Assembly (NCBI GenBank): GCA_030638625.1 | Contig: DAOWEE010000022.1 | Coordinates: 1-6,871, forward strand | Origin: Methanosarcinales archaeon | GTDB taxonomy: Archaea > Halobacteriota > Methanosarcinia > Methanosarcinales > Methanocomedenaceae | Direction of reading: 5' to 3' | Length of the DNA: 6,871 nt | Shown: in pieces, positions 5,347-6,871 of the stretch | How the letters are laid out: each line of letters opens with the position of its first letter | How positions within the stretch are numbered: the first letter of the stretch is position 1 | The notes under the pieces: model-generated | Databases searched by the model: none | What the model was told of the DNA's origin: nothing | Seen by the model: the letters and a program-made list of their open reading frames with translations, nothing else | Program-made: the position numbers and the translations under genes

Positions 5347-6489
5347 ATGAGACAAATATTAAATACAATATTATTGGTTTTAATGATTGCACTCTCAATT
5401 TTTGTTTCTGGTTGTTCAGATGGTGGCCAGGACATTGCTCCAGTGTTCAAATCTTTGCCCGAAGTTCAACAATTTTTACAAGAACATCCTAATGCAAAAA
5501 TTACTGTTACTTATTGGACTGTGGAAGAAGTCACAGAAATATCTGATGAAATCAACATTCAGTGTGATAAGAACATAAATCCAAGAGCATTTTATAAAGC
5601 TACTATAAGTGAAGGTGAATTAAAGATTATTTCGTGGATTGACGCAGAAACTAAAATTGTTGTTTGTACAACATCCCAGGGAACTGGTGGTTCAACTGCT
5701 ACAGCTACATCAACTGCTACAGCTACATCAACTGCTACAGCTACATCCACTGCTACAGCTACACCAACTGCCACAACACCCGAACCCCAACAGTACAATA
5801 TCTGGATAGAAAATTATATTTTCATGCCAGAGGGGGACCGGGAAATAAATATAGGCGACACAATCAATTGGCGAAACTTTGAAGATACCAGACAGGCCCG
5901 TGTACTTGTAAATGAGAACGGTATATGGGAAGACGAACAGTACCTAGGCTATATGAAACAAGTAGGTTACACGTTCAACGAAACCGGTGAATATACGTTC
6001 TACCTCAAGGGCAGGGAAGATAAAAAAATGAATGTCACTGTGGTATATCAAAAATCCGGAGAAAACCGAGTAGCTACCCTTGAGACCAGTAAAGGGATAA
6101 TCAAATTCGAACTTTATGAGGATAAAGCCCCGATATCCACATCCAATTTCATCGAACTGGCAGAGGCGGGCTTCTATGAAGGGCTTGTATTCCATAGGGT
6201 GGTCCCCGGATTCGTAATACAGACCGGCGACCCCACAGGTACCGGAATGGGCGGCTCTGACAAGAATATTCCGCTGGAAATACATCCTGACCTTAAGCAT
6301 ACCCTGGGCGCAGTGGGTATGGCACGCTCCCAGAGCCCTGACAGTGCCAGCAGCCAGTTTTATATCACACTTGCACCCCAGACCAGCCTGGACGGCAGTT
6401 ATGCGGTCTTTGGCCAGGTGATAGAAGGCCAGGACGTGGTTTCCAGGATAATCCAGGGTGATACCATGATAAAAGTCACCATAGAGTGA
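5347..6489 (+). CDS. Multidomain lipoprotein with C-terminal cyclophilin-type peptidyl-prolyl isomerase
   Basis: This gives 380 residues from ATG 5347, preferred over in-frame ATG 5320 because it yields a clean lipoprotein signal (MRQ, hydrophobic core, VSGC with C23) and has GTGAT upstream. Order of parts: an unrecognised domain (24-108) with two cysteines (C73, C107) that could form a disulfide; a Thr/Ala/Ser linker (about 116-144, four TATATS units); a cupredoxin-like domain (149-234); and a cyclophilin domain (242-380). The cupredoxin-like part has GDTINWRN and, at the copper-loop position, FYLKGREDKKM: the usual Cys is L220 and the usual His R223, only M228 remaining, so no type-1 copper site is expected. 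The cyclophilin part keeps FHRVVPGFVIQTGD (catalytic R284, F289, Q292) and SQFYIT (Q337); the CypA Trp121 position is S347. It should catalyse proline isomerisation outside the membrane. The first ~450 bases are much more AT-rich than the rest. A paralogue follows 23 bases later. Confidence 0.88.
   Translation: MRQILNTILLVLMIALSIFVSGCSDGGQDIAPVFKSLPEVQQFLQEHPNAKITVTYWTVEEVTEISDEINIQCDKNINPRAFYKATISEGELKIISWIDAETKIVVCTTSQGTGGSTATATSTATATSTATATSTATATPTATTPEPQQYNIWIENYIFMPEGDREINIGDTINWRNFEDTRQARVLVNENGIWEDEQYLGYMKQVGYTFNETGEYTFYLKGREDKKMNVTVVYQKSGENRVATLETSKGIIKFELYEDKAPISTSNFIELAEAGFYEGLVFHRVVPGFVIQTGDPTGTGMGGSDKNIPLEIHPDLKHTLGAVGMARSQSPDSASSQFYITLAPQTSLDGSYAVFGQVIEGQDVVSRIIQGDTMIKVTIE
5695..5781 (+). 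repeat. 18-bp minisatellite encoding (TATATS)n linker
   Basis: The unit ACTGCTACAGCTACATCA begins at 5695, 5713, 5731 and 5749. The first two copies are identical; the third ends TCC and the fourth ends ACACCA. A degenerate fifth copy runs to about 5781. The unit is a multiple of three, so copy-number change keeps the frame and only alters linker length by six residues. Confidence 0.9.
6073..6323 (+). repeat. Cyclophilin-domain direct repeat, copy 1
   Basis: This stretch aligns without any gap to 6621-6871. By hand, 66 of 83 complete codons encode the same residue. Long exact runs are shared, for example CGACCCCACAGGTACCGG (6229-6246). It is a tandem duplication of the cyclophilin domain only; sequences upstream of both copies are unrelated. 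Confidence 0.85.
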
Positions 6490-6502
6490 GCAAAAGTGTT
6501 CT

Positions 6503-6507
6503 GGAGG
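6503..6507 (+). promoter_or_regulatory. Strong Shine-Dalgarno of the second cyclophilin gene
   Basis: GGAGG here, in the context GGAGGAGATG, closely matches the complement of the archaeal 16S rRNA 3' end. It lies 5 bases before ATG 6513 but only 2 before ATG 6510, which decides for 6513. It is the best ribosome-binding site in the window. Confidence 0.7.
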
Positions 6508-6512
6508 AGATG

Positions 6513-6871
6513 ATGCAAAAAGAATCAATCGAAAATATATTTATCACACTAATTATATCACTCATTGTTGTATTAACTTCCTTCCAAATTAGTGAAATAA
6601 TAAGAGATAAAAATGATATTGCTATTATCGAAACCTCCAAGGGTGTAATAAAGTTCGAACTTTATGAAGATAAAACCCCGATATCCACATCAAATTTCAT
6701 TGAACTGGCCCAGTCCGGTTTCTATGAAGGACTTACTTTTCACAAAGTAGTGCCCGATACTTTAATCCAGGGCGGCGACCCCACAGGTACCGGCAATGGC
6801 GGCTCTAATAAGACCATTCCGCTGGAGATACACCCTGACCTTAGGCATACCATGGGGGCAGTAGGCATGGC
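6513..6871 (+). CDS. Membrane-anchored cyclophilin-type peptidyl-prolyl isomerase, 3' end outside window
   Basis: The frame is open to the last base, giving 119 complete codons. Residues 9-24 (IFITLIISLIVVLTSF) form an uncleaved-looking membrane anchor without a lipobox cysteine. A short charged linker leads to the cyclophilin domain from about residue 37, lacking the extra domains of the upstream paralogue. The family's catalytic segment reads FHKVVPDTLIQGGD (76-89): the catalytic arginine is K78 and the conserved phenylalanine five residues on is T83, although QGGD is canonical. Isomerase activity may be reduced or lost, leaving a chaperone or binding role. The anchor region is AT-rich, the domain is not. 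It lies 23 bases after the first cyclophilin gene and is probably in the same operon. ATG 6510 is the alternative start. Confidence 0.88.
   Translation, partial: MQKESIENIFITLIISLIVVLTSFQISEIIRDKNDIAIIETSKGVIKFELYEDKTPISTSNFIELAQSGFYEGLTFHKVVPDTLIQGGDPTGTGNGGSNKTIPLEIHPDLRHTMGAVGM
6621..6871 (+). repeat. Cyclophilin-domain direct repeat, copy 2 (runs off window)
   Basis: This is the partner of 6073-6323, in register with no insertions or deletions up to the window end. The full repeat length cannot be seen. Homology begins abruptly at about codon 37 of this gene, right after its membrane anchor. Confidence 0.85.

Noticed and set aside
5695..5781. Possible CRISPR array
   Set aside because: The repeats are contiguous 18-bp units with no spacers and lie in frame within a coding sequence.
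5592..5798. Minus-strand frame rich in VAVDVAVA repeats, and a plus-strand frame at 5664-5882 rich in NCYSYI repeats
   Set aside because: Both are other-frame translations of the 18-bp minisatellite inside the cyclophilin gene, not genes.
5944..6528. Long minus-strand frame opposite the cyclophilin domain
   Set aside because: The plus strand encodes a conserved cyclophilin with catalytic motifs here; the minus frame has no recognisable domain.
1..6871. tRNA, rRNA or riboswitch structures
   Set aside because: Reading the short intergenic regions by eye showed no tRNA-like cloverleaf, rRNA core sequence or known riboswitch core.

Overview
The window looks like a chromosomal segment from a methanogen-type euryarchaeon (Methanosarcinales-like, including ANME relatives). 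The basis is an archaeal/eukaryotic DRG-type GTPase, a riboflavin reductase of the archaeal type, an iron-sulfur flavoprotein with the compact cysteine motif known from Methanosarcina, leaderless starts with TATA boxes about 26-28 bases upstream, and Shine-Dalgarno sites of the GGAGG/GGTGA type. The genus is inference.

Layout. (1) 1-875, plus strand: the C-terminal half of a DRG GTPase, overlapping by ATGA with a gene for a 94-residue two-helix membrane protein. (2) 889-3178, minus strand: a likely transcription unit reading iron-sulfur flavoprotein (isf), Lrp/AsnC regulator, class I/II aminotransferase. A 16-bp palindrome covers the isf stop codon upstream of the regulator. (3) 3327-3518, plus strand: a very small winged-helix-like protein, divergent from isf. 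(4) 3558-4100, minus strand: an unrecognised protein whose 5' part may be frameshifted. (5) 4159-4854, plus strand: arfC, the reductase of archaeal riboflavin/F420 precursor synthesis, sharing a near-symmetrical TATA element with the divergent gene. (6) 4855-5346: a scar-like zone. It holds the first ~29 codons of a lipoprotein gene with its own promoter, abutting a C-terminally truncated GIY-YIG nuclease gene on the other strand, followed by AT-rich sequence. (7) 5347-6871, plus strand: two tandem extracytoplasmic cyclophilins. The first is a lipoprotein with an unrecognised domain, a (TATATS)n linker from an 18-bp minisatellite, a cupredoxin-like domain lacking copper ligands, and a cyclophilin domain. 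The second, cut by the window end, carries an almost identical cyclophilin domain on an N-terminal membrane anchor, with the catalytic Arg changed to Lys.

The left part is ordinary housekeeping and redox/amino-acid metabolism. The right third (4855-6871) is the unusual part: broken genes, abrupt base-composition changes, a minisatellite and a tandem domain duplication all point to recent rearrangement of a cell-surface foldase locus. I see no CRISPR array, rRNA, tRNA or complete insertion sequence, and no clear defence or otherwise new multi-gene system.
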